A DNA stretch of 19,938 nt from an uncultured Allobaculum sp. (GCA_910577085.1 CAJTLE010000044.1:1-19938), one strand, 5' to 3'; positions 1 through 7,413 are shown, numbered from the stretch's first letter. Notes: generated by a model from the sequence alone, not told the origin. Numbers and translations: made by a program.

Positions 1-1
1 T

Positions 2-1279
2 GCCAAAGCCATCCAAGAAGTACTGCCTGACTGTATTCAGGTTGCGGACCGCTTCCACCTTTTTCAGAATCTGATGGACCGTCTTAAGCCCGTATTTCAA
101 GCAGAACTTCCATCTACAATCTATATTCAGGACGAACGGATTCTGGATGGGAAACCGGAGTTGACTTTTGCCCCGATGGACGTAACGGAAACAGAAGAGT
201 TTAAGGCACTGGATTATGACAATACTCCCCCTATAGATGAGAATGGGGAACCCGTAGCTTTTATTGATAAGTGTGGATACAGAACAAATGCTCAATACGC
301 AAGGCAGGAGCAGGGACGGAAGGAAAAGTACGCTACTGCCTGCCGGTTGAGAAGCGAATGGAACCAGAGAAAAGGTGAAAACAAAAGGCAGAATAAAGAC
401 TTAAGACTTGAACTCGGAAAGAAATACGGTCTGTGCGATGTAACAATCCGAAAATATCTCAGGATGACGGAAGACGAAGTCGAAAGTCTTCTTGAAATCA
501 GGTCGTATAAAAAGAGGGAGACTCAAGTGAATGACTACCTGAATATGATCTACAAGATGCTCAGAGACCGAATCAGTCCATCTGTCATTTTTCAGTACGT
601 AAGATCAAAGGGCTGCTCTGCTACTGACCATTCTCTCGAATGCCATATCAAGGCAATCAGTCTGAATAACGGATTCGGAAAGCATAGGAAGAGCGCCGTT
701 TTCAAGCCTCAAATGCCAAAAGGCATCATTGAAATTAAGCGGACAGATATTCTCAAGTACATGACCATCAAGGATAAATCCAGGATGGAGGATACAGATA
801 CAGCCCGCTGGTTCGATCGGATTGCGCAAAAATATCCGATAATTTCTGAGTTGAAGAAGGTTTGGGATGACTTTTACTGCGCTTTGATGGGTGATGAAGT
901 AAGCGAGATGGATGAGTTTCTCAAAAAATATGGAGTTTATGAAGAGGAAGGTTCTCCCAAACGGGAATGGAAGGACTATACAGATATCGAGAAATTTGCG
1001 GAAGGATTAAAAAAGGATATTGCTCCTGTCAAGAACGCAATATCCTTTAGCCTAAGCAGTGGGTTTGTAGAGGGCGGCAACTGCAGATACAAATCGACAA
1101 AACGCCTCATGTTTGGTCGAGCAAAGCAGGACCACCTCTTCCGCAAAACCTACGCGATCTCTATTATAATGCGACAATCAATAAATTCCAAAGTGCTCTT
1201 AATGGATTGGCTAAAAAACACGAGTAGAAGAATCTGGCCGAAGCGCAAAAAAAGAGATGTCACTCAAGACATCTCTTAG
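2..1279 (+). mobile_element. ISL3-family transposase, 5' end cut by the window edge
   Basis: This is the C-terminal part (about 425 codons) of a DDE transposase. The reading frame is open from base 2 and the true start lies outside the window. Seen: a VADRFHL stretch at bases 41-61, whose Asp (47-49) matches the second catalytic Asp of ISL3 transposases; a helix-turn-helix-like segment around LGKKYGLCDVTIRKYLRM (bases 413-466); and the catalytic Glu in GFVEGGN (bases 1061-1078), followed by KRLMFGRAK, the usual end of the DDE domain. After FRKTY (about 1150) the frame may not be native: another frame reads smoothly to a TAG at 1225-1227, before the hairpin at 1253-1276, while the annotated frame runs through that hairpin. 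A frameshift near the end is possible but unproven. Family is sure; activity is not. Confidence 0.88.
1247..1276 (-). terminator. Intrinsic terminator for the leftward alkD unit, inside the transposase 3' end
   Basis: A perfect 9-bp stem, AGAGATGTC/GACATCTCT, with a 6-nt loop. On the minus strand it is followed by a run of seven T (1253-1247). It lies about 85 nt beyond the alkD-like stop codon and overlaps the last codons of the opposite-strand transposase frame. Confidence 0.75.
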
Positions 1280-1320
1280 GGTCTGAATTCAGGGATCCAA
1301 CAAAGTTTGCGTAAGAACCC
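1280..1320 (+). repeat. Putative right terminal inverted repeat of the ISL3 element
   Basis: Read on the minus strand from 1320, the sequence begins GGGTTCTTACGC, which resembles ISL3-family ends that start with GG followed by a TTCTT- or CTCTT-like stretch. It lies just after the transposase stop. The left end is outside the window, so neither the partner repeat nor the target duplication can be checked. A perfect palindrome, CTGAATTCAG, sits at 1283-1292. Confidence 0.35.
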
Positions 1321-1360
1321 TGGTTTACCAGTCAGATCTGAGCGTTTTATCTTTCAGGAT

Positions 1361-2047
1361 TTAAGAAAGCGTCCGGCGAAGCTGCCGAAGCGTCTGTTTG
1401 GCCGGCTCATCAATCCGGCGGCTGTCAATACATTTGCCAATCGCCATTCGAATCAGCATTGGATCCAGTTCTTTGAATGACAGGGCCTTCATGCCAAGTT
1501 CGGGCTGCCAGATCATGAATTCGCAAAGCAGCCAGGCTTTAGCCAGCTGAATTTCGCGTTCATTACCCGCAGCTGCCAGGGCTTTTTCAAGCCATACCTT
1601 GGCAGTTATGGGATCCAGTTTTGGAGCCCGCTTCATGATCCAGAGAATTCCCAGCCGTCTGGCATAGCTTTCCGGCCGTTCAAGAAAGGATTGGGCAAGT
1701 TCGAAAAGTTCATCGGTTGAAAGATGAGGAAAAGTCAATCCATCTGTCTGGTACCATGACTGAATAAAAGGAAGAAAGGCCAGCAGAGCATTTCTGGCTT
1801 GGTCAATGTTCTTGTAGTCATTGAGCAGCTGGATATGGATGATATCTTCTTCGACATAAACGTGAGGCAGGGAAGTCAGAAATGCTTCTTTCTGTTCAGG
1901 CTCCAGAGATTTGGCGATACCTTTCAGATCAGGCGTTCTGATCCCAAGAAAGCGATCCGATGGAATGGTCGGCGCCAGTCTGGCAGAAAATTTAGCCCGT
2001 CTGGAATCCTGTAAGGGAAGCAGCTTGTCTTCTAAGGAAAATTGCAT
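1361..2047 (-). CDS. DNA alkylation repair protein, AlkD-like (228 aa)
   Basis: Predicted HEAT-like-repeat DNA glycosylase of the AlkC/AlkD superfamily, which removes positively charged alkylated bases such as 3-methyladenine. Seen: the family start FLGIRTPDLKGIAK (residues about 33-46), an acidic helix DIIHIQLLNDYK, an aromatic SWYQTDGL segment where the family has IDNWAxxD, a SYARRLGILWIMKR helix, and the C-terminal signature GKCIDSRRIDEPAKQ, close to the AlkD ESRRI motif. Length is normal for the family. The start is supported by GGAGG at 2057-2061 with a 9-nt spacer. It lies 107 bp downstream of the asparaginase on the same strand with no terminator between, so the two may be co-transcribed, ending at the 1247-1276 hairpin. 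The exact lesion range is not predictable. Confidence 0.86.
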   Translation of the reverse strand: MQFSLEDKLLPLQDSRRAKFSARLAPTIPSDRFLGIRTPDLKGIAKSLEPEQKEAFLTSLPHVYVEEDIIHIQLLNDYKNIDQARNALLAFLPFIQSWYQTDGLTFPHLSTDELFELAQSFLERPESYARRLGILWIMKRAPKLDPITAKVWLEKALAAAGNEREIQLAKAWLLCEFMIWQPELGMKALSFKELDPMLIRMAIGKCIDSRRIDEPAKQTLRQLRRTLS

Positions 2048-2154
2048 TGAATATCGCCTCCAGTCGATTTGGTTTATATTCTTTATTCTTTGAAATTCCT
2101 TGAATCGTTGTAACCAGTCTTCGCTTGCTCAAGAGCTGCAGTCCGTCTTCGTAA

Positions 2155-3309
2155 TCAGTATTCTCGATACAGCTGACGGATCTGATCTTTGGAAAGATTC
2201 TGGCTGAGTCCCAATAACAAAAGAATACGGGCTTTATGCGGAGAAAGACGCAGGGCAGGGATGGTGATCTGTTTTGGATCAAAAACAGGTGAGTCAAAGG
2301 CTGAACCTTCTAAAAGACGGCTTGAGCGAACGATGACACAGTCACCCGTGTACGATTCAATCACGTCTTTGATCGCATTGGAATAGTTGCCAGCCCCTGT
2401 ACCGGCCAGCACTACCCCATCATACGTTTCCAGCATGTAGGAAAGCAGCTTCGGATCACTGTTGATATGGACATAGAAAATTTCAACTTTCTTATCCAGT
2501 GGTCCCGGATTCTGACAGAAGTGAGAATAGATCGTATGCCGACGATAAGGCTGATGAACCATAAATACCTGATCATCCTGCATATAGCCGACCGGTCCTG
2601 GATCGCCGACTTCAAACGCATCGGTTTTAATCGAGTTGATCTTGGTCAGATCCCGTCCGGAATAAATGGTATCGCCAATCACGACCAGAACGCCCATGTT
2701 ACGGGCATAAGGATGAGCGGCAAGCGCAACGGACTGATAGAGATTCATTGGTCCATCGGCACTTGTGGCAGTAGCGGGCCGCATGGCACCAGTCATGACA
2801 ACGGGTTTGTTGACATTCAGAACCAGGTTGAGGAAAAATGCTGTCTCTTCAAGCGTATCGGTTCCATGGGTAATCACAACGCCATCAATGGTTGGATCGT
2901 CACAAAGGGATTCAACCAGCTTTTTGATTCCAAGACCATCTTCGAGCGTAATGTCGTTCGAGTCTTTGGAACAATAGGTATGGATATCCAGTTCAGCCAG
3001 TTCGTTGATCTGCGGAATGGTTTCCAGAATGGAATCAACCGATAGAGTTCCGGCTTTATATTGAGCGGATTCGCCAATCCGGCCGGAGCCGGCAATGGTT
3101 CCGCCAGTGGCGACGATCGCCACTTTTTTACGGTTTGCAGGGGCAGAAGGTCTGGTTTCTGACAGACCTTCTGCCTGTTTTTGAAGGATAGAAAGAGTCA
3201 GTGGCTGCCCATCGTTTTGGGTGCAGTCAAAAGAAAAATCCGATTGTTCGGCAGCATTCAGGGCTGCACGAGTATCGGTTGAGAATGTATTGTTTTCGTT
3301 CATAGCCAT
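2155..3309 (-). CDS. L-asparaginase, type II-like but without signal peptide (384 aa)
   Basis: Hydrolyses L-asparagine to aspartate and ammonia. Seen: TGGTIAG with nucleophile Thr71, THGTDTLEE with Thr150/Asp151 (the second catalytic Thr and its Asp), GAMRPATATSADGP, DLTKIN carrying the conserved catalytic Lys, RSSR, and a C-terminus QIRQLYREY that resembles the E. coli AnsB end. The body therefore matches periplasmic type II enzymes, but residues 1-62 form a polar extension with no hydrophobic segment, so the enzyme should be cytoplasmic. There is no Shine-Dalgarno sequence before either ATG (3309 or 3303). A -10-like TAAAAT directly abuts the first ATG, so Met3 may be the true, leaderless start. 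Upstream of the AlkD-like gene, and divergent from the broken lipoprotein gene. Confidence 0.93.
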   Translation of the reverse strand: MAMNENNTFSTDTRAALNAAEQSDFSFDCTQNDGQPLTLSILQKQAEGLSETRPSAPANRKKVAIVATGGTIAGSGRIGESAQYKAGTLSVDSILETIPQINELAELDIHTYCSKDSNDITLEDGLGIKKLVESLCDDPTIDGVVITHGTDTLEETAFFLNLVLNVNKPVVMTGAMRPATATSADGPMNLYQSVALAAHPYARNMGVLVVIGDTIYSGRDLTKINSIKTDAFEVGDPGPVGYMQDDQVFMVHQPYRRHTIYSHFCQNPGPLDKKVEIFYVHINSDPKLLSYMLETYDGVVLAGTGAGNYSNAIKDVIESYTGDCVIVRSSRLLEGSAFDSPVFDPKQITIPALRLSPHKARILLLLGLSQNLSKDQIRQLYREY

Positions 3310-3338
3310 ATTTTAAAAGATCGACTGTTTTCAAACAA
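3301..3338 (-). promoter_or_regulatory. Candidate promoter abutting the asparaginase start
   Basis: On the minus strand, TTGTTT (3338-3333) and TAAAAT (3315-3310) are separated by exactly 17 nt. Transcription would start near 3303, the A of the second ATG, giving a leaderless mRNA. The -35 box matches consensus at only three positions, so this is tentative. Confidence 0.4.
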
Positions 3339-3410
3339 TGATTCAACCTTACAGGCAGGGCAGGAAAGGGAACCAAAAGAAGAAGGTTGGAAGAGCGTAA
3401 ACAACTGAGA

Positions 3411-3430
3411 AGGAATGCTGAAGCATTCCT
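3411..3430. other. Perfect 8-bp hairpin in the divergent spacer
   Basis: AGGAATGC, loop TGAA, GCATTCCT. No T-run follows on either strand, so it is not a normal terminator. It lies 15 nt upstream of the ribosome binding site of the lipoprotein gene and could be an operator or a 5' UTR stem-loop. Confidence 0.4.
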
Positions 3431-3457
3431 CCAATAAGTCCACTGAAGGAGAAATCT

Positions 3458-3988
3458 ATGAATGGATTCAGGACATTAAGGACACAAAAACAGATCTCAA
3501 TGAAGGGCACCCCTTCACGCAAATAGACCGGAAACCTGGCTCTGGCTGGACTGCTTTTCCTTAGCGGATGTTCAAATTCAACTTCACCAGAATATTCAGT
3601 GGTGATCAATGAAGCGTATCAGCCCACAACCCAGATCAGTGAGGTCACTTCGGCTGCGCTTTTGTACAGCTGGGATCTTTCAGATGTGAAACCGGACTCG
3701 AGAATCCGTATCGGATTTGAGAATTCTACCCAGTACACGACCCTCCATTTTAATCATGCAACAAACGAATTAACGGTTATCGTCCAGCCAACTGGAGAGA
3801 TCATTCCACTGATTGAGGGAAAAGGTGAAAATGGCAATGGCGGTTCCAGTAATTCCAGTTTTGTCCCTGAATTTGCAAAGACAGGCTGGTCTTCGATTGA
3901 AGCAAAGACTTCCGAAAAGATTCACCTGGACCAGAAGTTCCCATTGCTGACCTTCCATTATGGTCATACTCAAGGAGAAGACTGCTAG
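3458..3988 (+). pseudogene. Small lipoprotein gene interrupted by an in-frame TAG
   Basis: Restoring the upstream part of this frame gives a typical lipoprotein gene: AAGGAG at 3446-3451, six bases, then ATG at 3458. Codons 1-22 are polar and basic (MNGFRTLRTQKQ...). Codon 23 is TAG (3524-3526). Codons 24-38 then read a hydrophobic core and lipobox ending LLFLSGC, with Cys38 as the lipidation site. The mature part (about 140 aa) holds a Gly/Asn/Ser-rich linker (GNGGSSNSS) and ends GEDC. No ATG, GTG or TTG lies between the TAG and the lipobox, so normal initiation cannot give an exported product. It is either a nonsense pseudogene, a read-through case or a sequence error. I do not recognise the mature domain. 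A start at the GTG at 3599 would discard the lipobox. Confidence 0.68.
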
Positions 3989-4687
3989 AAAAAGATTCGA
4001 ACGCTCAATCTTCGTCTGATGAGCCAGACAGTGCTTCGAGCACGAATTCTTAAAAAGTCAGGAAGGGAAGTTTCATCTTTCGCTTTTTTGTTTCGCATCT
4101 TTTCGTTTCGGATTTTTTTGATTCTGTCTGCTCAAACTCATTCTGGTTATTTTTCACCAGACCATTGGGTTTGATTTTTTATCTGAGAACTTTTCCAAAG
4201 AATTTGTTTCTGCCAGGATCCGATTCGCAGGACACCTGAGAGCCTGACTGTCAAGCCGCAATTCAATTGCACAATTGTTTTCTGGAATGCAACCAGGCGC
4301 AACACTTGCGAAAATGTAAGCGATATGAAAATTTTGCCAAATTAAATTATGACAGGGAATGTCTATGGAGGGGGCGGTCAATTTGAATAGACAAACGAAA
4401 AAATGGAGCTGAAAAAGGGTTTTAAAAAGAAATCAGACGCTGATCAGAAACAGGGAAACCAAGCGGCGGTCAGTGCCGTTTCTGCCCCTGATCATCGCAT
4501 GCCCAGATTGAGTTATAATCGAGATCGAAATTAAATAAAAAGCCAGGGTGAAACAGAAAAAAGAGCGAATATGATTCTCGCTTCAGCTCGCCTGGAGCAG
4601 CCATACACCTCATCCAAAAGGTAAGCCATGATAGAGAAGACCATCAAATCGAGATAATGTATTCCATGACTGACCAAAGGAAGACAT
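3989..4687. other. About 700 bp without a convincing gene
   Basis: AT-rich spacer. It holds a 5-bp hairpin GTGCT/AGCAC (4031-4043), a degenerate tandem array (4078-4120), and an imperfect palindrome around 4441-4495 (GATCAGAAAC paired with GTTTCTG...TGATC). A 43-codon frame at 4403-4534 starts ATG GAG CTG but has no ribosome binding site and is rich in Lys and Asp; I do not call it. The 75-codon minus frame at 4154-4381 has no supporting features either. Confidence 0.6.
4078..4120. repeat. Degenerate tandem array, three units of 13-15 nt
   Basis: Three successive units begin TTTCGC, TTTCGC and TTTCGG, each followed by a T-rich tail ending in G (4078-4090, 4091-4105, 4106-4120). It is one of several short degenerate arrays in spacers of this window. 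Confidence 0.55.
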
Positions 4688-4718
4688 AAAAAAAGGATCT
4701 GCTTTGATTACAGATCCT
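4688..4718 (-). terminator. Intrinsic terminator of tRNA-Leu
   Basis: A perfect 8-bp stem AGGATCTG/CAGATCCT with a 9-nt loop, followed on the minus strand by seven T (4694-4688). It ends 12 nt beyond the tRNA CCA end. Confidence 0.85.
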
Positions 4719-4730
4719 GAGTATTAAAAG

Positions 4731-4813
4731 TGGTGCGGGCGACAGGACTCGAACCTGCACGCGTAAGCACTAGATCCTAAGTCTAGCGTGTCTGCCAGTT
4801 TCACCACGCCCGC
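4731..4813 (-). tRNA. tRNA-Leu(UAG), CCA encoded
   Basis: On the minus strand the acceptor arms GCGGGCG/CGCCCGC pair perfectly. The D arm is GTG...CAC with GG in the loop. The anticodon stem CTAGA/TCTAG encloses the loop CTTAGGA, giving anticodon TAG, which reads CUA and other CUN leucine codons. A long variable arm, as expected for class II tRNA, and a T arm GCAGG-TTCGAGT-CCTGT follow. The 3' CCA is encoded (4733-4731). Confidence 0.96.
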
Positions 4814-4822
4814 GCGAAGACT

Positions 4823-4851
4823 ATTAAACCACGCCCGGACGAAAAATGCAA
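4823..4851 (-). promoter_or_regulatory. Promoter of tRNA-Leu
   Basis: On the minus strand, TTGCAT (4851-4846), a 17-nt spacer, then TTTAAT (4828-4823). The -10 box matches five of six consensus bases and lies 9 nt before the mature tRNA 5' end. The -35 box is weak. Confidence 0.55.
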
Positions 4852-4990
4852 CAGGCCCTGAAAAGAGAATCAACGCCCATAAAAAGTCAGTTCCGATTTC
4901 GCCATGGATCAACTTGAACGTCTTTTAGCGGTTAAAAGAAACCCTAAAAGATTTCATTTAAATCCGATCGGAGTTGCTCGTCTTTTGACG

Positions 4991-5266
4991 TTACTGGAGA
5001 ATCGTGGTTGGCCGATTCCATTCATCGATCTGTTCCTGAAGATAAACCTCCAGTTTTTCAAGAAATTTTTCATCCATTGGAAGAGAAGACCAGACAGCAT
5101 CGGTATCGTAACCCTGTCCTTCCAGTTCTGGAGTGGACAGCTGAATGGTTACCGGACAATCAACCAGATCGTCATCATTGATTTCTTCCTGCATTTCAAG
5201 AAGTTTGTCGAGGATAGGGGCGGCAATTTTCTGAATCAGTTCATATTCAAAAAGCTCATCATACAT
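4991..5266 (-). CDS. Small acidic hypothetical protein (91 aa)
   Basis: I do not recognise a family. The protein is strongly acidic and probably helical: MYDELFEYELIQKIAAPIL..., then EEINDDDLVDCPV, a central PELEGQGYDTDAVW and a C-terminal amphipathic stretch EKLEVYLQEQIDEW. There is no signal peptide or membrane segment, so it should be cytosolic. The gene is favoured over the longer frame on the other strand (4904-5272) because it has a near-ideal promoter (TATAAT) about 50 bases upstream and a protein-like composition. The ribosome binding site is weak: GAAAGG (5286-5281) lies 14 nt before the first ATG; a second in-frame ATG follows shortly after. It stands alone, upstream of tRNA-Leu on the same strand, with a short GACG-type hairpin (4979-4990) after the stop. 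Confidence 0.6.
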   Translation of the reverse strand: MYDELFEYELIQKIAAPILDKLLEMQEEINDDDLVDCPVTIQLSTPELEGQGYDTDAVWSSLPMDEKFLEKLEVYLQEQIDEWNRPTTILQ

Positions 5267-5312
5267 AAGTAGTCAGTATTCCTTTCAATTGTATCCCGTT
5301 CAGTTTTTCCAA

Positions 5313-5341
5313 ATTATAACTCATGGTGGAAAGGGGAACAA
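5313..5341 (-). promoter_or_regulatory. Promoter of the 91-aa acidic protein gene
   Basis: On the minus strand, TTGTTC (5341-5336), a 17-nt spacer and a perfect TATAAT (5318-5313). The implied 5' UTR is about 40 nt. This promoter is the main support that the 91-codon frame is a real gene. Confidence 0.6.
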
Positions 5342-6141
5342 GGTCATTTTTGTTGGGGAAGTGCTTACAAATAGATCCATAATTCCCCCGTATTTCTTAT
5401 AGTATAGACAATTCTTTTTCCATGATTATGCAGAAATGCCTAATTCTACAAAGGGATGATGATTTTTTTGAAAAAAAGGCAGTTTTTTATGCAAATATTC
5501 ATGAATCAGAGTGCATAACTGGCTTTGTAATGAAAACGTACCATAAAAAGAAAGATTGACTTTCCAGAAAATTATCTGACAATGAAATTCTGCCTGTTTA
5601 AAAAATGGTCAAAAATCTAACATTCACAGGCTCATCGCAAAAAGAAAGGCCTGATTTGATATGATGGAATCCAGAAAACTGTCCTTGTTTTTCTGTTGAA
5701 AAGAGCTGAATTCAAGGCATTTTGACAGAACGGACAAGCCTTTTTTCAAAACAAAACCCACAGAGATTTTCTTCACACAGAAATCTCAAGACCTGTTCGA
5801 TTGCCATACCATATTTATTTCTTATCCTATAGATTGAAAGCGGGCTGGAAGCAGCAGGGCAGCCCCATCCCTCTTGATGGCAAAAAAAGCAGGACAGGTG
5901 GATTGGAAACAATTCTTTGAACTCTGTAAGAGAAATTCTGCCTGCCAAACTTGAATTTGGAAATATGAACCCTGAAATCGAAAGATTGAAACAGCCTTGC
6001 TGGAATCAAACAGCCCTGCAGCAAGATTGAACTGCCAGTCCCTGGCAATATCGAACCACGCAATATTAACAAGCCATATCAATATGCAATATATAAGGAA
6101 AGACTTTCGCTTCAAGCCGGGAGTCTGGATTTTAAATAGTC
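5342..6141. other. About 800 bp without a recognisable protein gene
   Basis: AT-rich spacer. Short frames on both strands (5712-5948 and 5822-6217 minus, 5997-6206 plus) lack ribosome binding sites and family signals. Around 5657-5746 there is a candidate small RNA. A loosely repeated motif starting AGATTGAA and ending CTGG occurs at 5831-5848, 5983-6003 and 6024-6045. Confidence 0.55.
5672..5746 (+). ncRNA. Candidate small RNA with promoter and U-tailed structure
   Basis: An extended -10 box, TG-A-TATGAT, lies at 5657-5665, so a transcript would start near 5672. It could fold as GTCC/GGAC (5681-5684 with 5732-5735), TTCTGT/ACAGAA (5691-5696 with 5725-5730) and AAAA/TTTT (5699-5702 with 5720-5723). 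AAGCC and six T (5741-5746) follow. No -35 box is visible, and there is no resemblance to 6S, SRP, tmRNA or RNase P RNA. This is inference from layout. Confidence 0.3.
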
Positions 6142-6205
6142 GGAAAGGAGGCACGCGCAATTCCTTTCTTGTTGAACAGACAGGAAAAATCCTTGCGCCA
6201 AGCTG
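6142..6205 (+). promoter_or_regulatory. Distant ribosome binding site with intervening hairpin
   Basis: A strong GGAAAGGAGG lies at 6142-6151, but the next gene starts only at 6206. Between them GCGCAA (6155-6160) pairs with TTGCGC (6193-6198) and TTCCT (6161-6165) with AGGAA (6182-6186). If folded, the effective spacing is about 10 nt (CAC plus CAAGCTG), which would suit initiation at the ATG. No Shine-Dalgarno sequence lies directly before the ATG. Confidence 0.5.
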
Positions 6206-7402
6206 ATGAACGATCACAATTCCAAGGACTTGAATCCTGAAGTGCCAGAAAATGATCCATCCACCAATGAAATTGATGATTTCACGCAGAAACTGCTGGA
6301 TAAAAAAGCCGAGCTGGCTTTATTTCCGGACGATGAGGACTTTACTTCTTCTTCGCTGGTCAACACGATGAATGAGGCGCAGCGTCGTAATGCCGAAGCG
6401 TCGATGCTGAAAGCACTTGATCAGTTCCGTAAAGAACGCGGTCAGCAGACCATTGAAGAAGAGGAACGTGAATACGCCCGCAACAACCCGCCCAAGGCGA
6501 CAAACAAAACAAAATCGAAAGCTTCTGCTGAGGATTCGCATGCTTCAAAAGCGGCTTCGAAGCCAGTCTATGAGGAAATTGAACCCAATCGCTATGAAAC
6601 CAAAAACCGGGAAGACCATTTTGTCAAACCTGAAACCAGACCTGCCCATGGAACCCGCTTTTATCAGAAGCCGCGCTTCTGGGGCATTGTGGCCATCGTG
6701 GCCATCGTTGCTGCAATCTTTGGAGCGTATGCCTGGAAAGTCACGGTATATGATCCCATGCACGCCACCGACGTTGAGCAGAATTATGCCTATAACAAGC
6801 TGATCAACTTTGCGGATGAATATCCAATGAAGTCGGATGCCCAAAAGCGGGATGTACTCAATCTGGAAGCAGACTACAACCAGCTGCCTGAAGCCAAGAA
6901 AGATGAAATCAACGAGTACTTTGCCAATCCAAAACATGTCGGAATGACTTTCGTGGATCTGTTGAATTCGACAAAACAGAGTGTTGCCAATGACCAGAAC
7001 CCAACCTTCCAGGCTTTGATGGACTATGCCCGCAACTGGGGTACGGCCGATGAAGCGACCCGCGCAGACATCGTCAACCGGATTGATGCCTTCAATTCGC
7101 TCGATGAAAGTGCGAAAAACGAAATCAATGCGGTTTTCGTTCCGATTACCGGAAAAGACTTCACAACGGTTTATAACGAATTCAAAGCCGCAAGTGATCA
7201 GGCCGTCCAAAATCAGTCGAATGCTGCCGGCCAGACCCCCTCTGCTGCAAACCGCGCGGAGCTTGAATCCCAGCTGGCCCAGCTCAATGCCGACCGAGCC
7301 CAGTACGCTCAGTTTTTAGCGGAAGAAGGTCTGGAAAATGATGATATTCTGGCTCAGTATGATGCGGATATCGCACAGATTCAGGCCCAGTTAAATCAAT
7401 AA
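6206..7402 (+). CDS. Single-pass membrane protein with duplicated helical extracellular domain (398 aa)
   Basis: No family recognised. Residues 1-155 are polar and charged, probably cytoplasmic, with an EEEERE stretch and a Lys/Ser/Ala-rich linker. Residues about 158-177 (FWGIVAIVAIVAAIFGAYAW) form one transmembrane helix. Outside lie two copies of a helical module: one runs NKLINFADEY...RDVLN...YNQLPEAKKDEINEYF, the second QALMDYARNW...ADIVN...FNSLDESAKNEINAVF. A Gln/Ala/Asn linker and a C-terminal coiled coil (ELESQLAQLNADRAQ to the end) follow. A stop at 6173-6175 excludes an earlier in-frame start. The ATG overlaps the TGA of an upstream frame (TGATG), and the best ribosome binding site is 55 nt away across a hairpin. 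A role at the cell envelope is inferred from topology only. tRNA-Thr follows 50 bp later. Confidence 0.82.
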   Translation: MNDHNSKDLNPEVPENDPSTNEIDDFTQKLLDKKAELALFPDDEDFTSSSLVNTMNEAQRRNAEASMLKALDQFRKERGQQTIEEEEREYARNNPPKATNKTKSKASAEDSHASKAASKPVYEEIEPNRYETKNREDHFVKPETRPAHGTRFYQKPRFWGIVAIVAIVAAIFGAYAWKVTVYDPMHATDVEQNYAYNKLINFADEYPMKSDAQKRDVLNLEADYNQLPEAKKDEINEYFANPKHVGMTFVDLLNSTKQSVANDQNPTFQALMDYARNWGTADEATRADIVNRIDAFNSLDESAKNEINAVFVPITGKDFTTVYNEFKAASDQAVQNQSNAAGQTPSAANRAELESQLAQLNADRAQYAQFLAEEGLENDDILAQYDADIAQIQAQLNQ

Positions 7403-7413
7403 TCTTAAATCGC

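Noticed and set aside
2467..3045. 192-codon plus frame opposite the asparaginase
   Set aside because: The minus frame contains all asparaginase motifs; the plus frame has no supporting signal.
4403..4534. 43-codon frame beginning MELKKGFKKKSD
   Set aside because: No ribosome binding site or promoter, and the region is better explained as noncoding spacer with an imperfect palindrome.
4731..4813. Idea that the tRNA with anticodon UAG reads the TAG in the lipoprotein gene
   Set aside because: An amber suppressor needs anticodon CUA; this tRNA-Leu with UAG reads CUA leucine codons.
4904..5272. 122-codon plus frame starting ATGGATCAACTTG
   Set aside because: No ribosome binding site, and the overlapping minus frame has a perfect TATAAT with correct spacing and a protein-like acidic composition.
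6545..7210. 221-codon minus frame opposite the membrane protein gene
   Set aside because: The plus frame has a coherent topology (charged domain, one TM helix, duplicated module, coiled coil); the antisense frame does not.
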